This document shows positions 63,237 through 64,000 of a stretch of 64,000 nt of DNA, piece after piece. The stretch covers positions 1 to 64,000 of the forward strand of contig CAKZYA010000049.1 in the NCBI GenBank assembly GCA_937883755.1, in the 5' to 3' direction. The DNA is from an uncultured Flammeovirgaceae bacterium (GTDB lineage Bacteria; Bacteroidota; Bacteroidia; Cytophagales; Cyclobacteriaceae). The stretch's first letter is position 1. Every line of letters begins with the position of its first letter. The position numbers and the translations under genes were made by a program. A model generated the notes under the pieces. That model did no database searches, was not told the origin of the DNA, and saw only the letters and a program-made list of their open reading frames with translations.

Positions 63237-64000
63237 ATGCGAGAGGCCGCTTTTGTAAAACAACGTCTGGAAAAATGGGAAGCCTTTGATGCGATGTTAT
63301 CGCAGAAAAATCGGGTGGATCCCGATCAACTGTCGGCTCACTTTGTAGAAGTAACCGATGACTTAGCTTACGCCAACACCTACTACCCGAATAGCAATAC
63401 CACTCGCTATCTAAATAATCTGGCCTCGCGAGTTCATCAGAAGATTTACCAAAACAAGCGAGAAGATCGCAATCGGCTGATCACGTTTTGGCGCGAAGAG
63501 TTACCGCTACTGTTTTATCAAGCTCGGAAACCACTTTTGTACTCTTTCATTATTTTCAGTTTAGCAGTACTAGTTGGAGCAACTTCTGCCGCTCATGATG
63601 AAACATTTGTCCGCTTAATTTTGGGTGATGCTTACGTGAATATGACGTTAGATAATATTGCTCAGGGCGACCCGATGCGGGTGTATAAGGATAGTAAGCA
63701 GGTCGATATGTTTTTTGCTATTACATTTAATAACATTCGAGTATCGTTCTACGCGTTTGCGGCAGGTATTCTGCTATCTATTGGGAGTGGGTTTATTTTG
63801 TTACAAAACGGAATTATGCTCGGGGCATTTCAGTACTTCTTCCATGAACAGGGATTATTATTTGAGTCTGCCTTAACTATCTGGATTCACGGTACAATCG
63901 AGATTGCTTCAATCATTATTGCCGGAGGCGCGGGATTGACAATGGGTAACAGTATCCTATTTCCGGGTACTTATCCCCGGATGCTTTCTTTTCAGCGAGG
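63237..64000 (+). CDS. Stage II sporulation protein M-like (DUF95) membrane protein, 3' partial
   Basis: The ATG at 63237 opens MREAAFVKQRLEKWEAFD, and the frame is open to the window end (254 codons). The sequence contains the DUF95/SpoIIM features YANTYYPNSNTTRYLNNLASRVH, NNIRVSFYAFAAGILLSIGSGFILLQNGIMLG and an HGTIEIASIIIAGGAGLTMG helix. In non-sporulating Bacteroidota this membrane protein is found with RDD, DUF58 and MoxR genes; its function is not known. The C-terminus is cut off. Confidence 0.88.
   Translation, partial: MREAAFVKQRLEKWEAFDAMLSQKNRVDPDQLSAHFVEVTDDLAYANTYYPNSNTTRYLNNLASRVHQKIYQNKREDRNRLITFWREELPLLFYQARKPLLYSFIIFSLAVLVGATSAAHDETFVRLILGDAYVNMTLDNIAQGDPMRVYKDSKQVDMFFAITFNNIRVSFYAFAAGILLSIGSGFILLQNGIMLGAFQYFFHEQGLLFESALTIWIHGTIEIASIIIAGGAGLTMGNSILFPGTYPRMLSFQR

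Noticed and set aside
1-64000. CRISPR arrays, insertion sequences, prophage genes and rRNA operons.
   Set aside because: No regularly spaced direct repeats, transposase, integrase or phage structural genes, and no rRNA-like sequence were seen.

Overview
The window looks like a chromosomal segment of a Bacteroidota bacterium, most likely a gliding, marine-type member of the order Cytophagales. The evidence is a gldJ-type gliding lipoprotein, several families largely confined to this phylum (DUF4175, DUF2490, an Ig-like/SbsA-type lipoprotein, a TonB-type beta-barrel receptor, PorT-like barrels), -7 boxes of the TAnnTTTG type, a multidomain sugar dehydrogenase with PKD and haem c domains, and tRNA genes without an encoded CCA. 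The phylum is secure; the order is an inference.

Layout. 1-3.4 kb: the end of a secreted PQQ-type sugar dehydrogenase fused to PKD, cytochrome c and carbohydrate-binding domains, then a DUF4038 glycoside hydrolase. 3.4-7 kb: a conserved hypothetical gene and the sulfate-activation operon cysC-cysD-cysN. 7-13 kb: prmC, a ribD-like gene whose deaminase half has lost its zinc ligands, a cytochrome oxidase subunit III gene and mfd. 13-16.6 kb: gldJ, comF, a small hypothetical gene and xth. 16.6-28.5 kb: DUF4175 giant, HATPase anti-sigma-like protein, ybeY, a parS-like palindrome, mnmG, three envelope-protein genes, a compact cluster of DnaA boxes that I read as the chromosomal replication origin (about 26.23-26.61 kb), and a TPR protein.

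28.5-47.2 kb: ordinary accessory and housekeeping genes. These are an outer-membrane receptor divergent from a MocR-type regulator, tRNA-Val, an S41 peptidase with a barrel protein and lysA, a membrane-anchored MutS-like ATPase, tRNA-Leu overlapped antisense by a zincin-like gene, a nucleoside hydrolase divergent from an NrtR-like Nudix regulator with a 37-bp palindrome between them, AraC/VOC/sulfatase genes, and purK-purE.

47.5-60.7 kb holds the most unusual system. Six genes run almost without gaps from 51.1 to 60.7 kb and encode a tubulin/FtsZ-like protein, a 1144-residue protein with a complete actin/Hsp70-type ATPase fold, a zinc-dependent dehydrogenase, two membrane-anchored coiled-coil proteins and an exported trypsin-like lipoprotein. 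A three-helix membrane protein gene precedes them. A lipoprotein with a von Willebrand A-like MIDAS motif lies slightly further upstream, separated by a flavin monooxygenase and a DUF3995 gene. I read the set as a candidate membrane-associated machine that combines tubulin-like and actin-like ATPases; its function is unknown. The window ends with a hypothetical gene, an O-methyltransferase, and divergent RDD and SpoIIM (DUF95) genes, the last cut by the window edge.

Several intergenic repeat families are visible: short extragenic palindromes with a GTGATTAATC core, inverted pairs of a CCCCCT...AGGGGG element placed just upstream of two exported-protein genes (where they create false N-terminal extensions), and a GT-rich spacer repeat.
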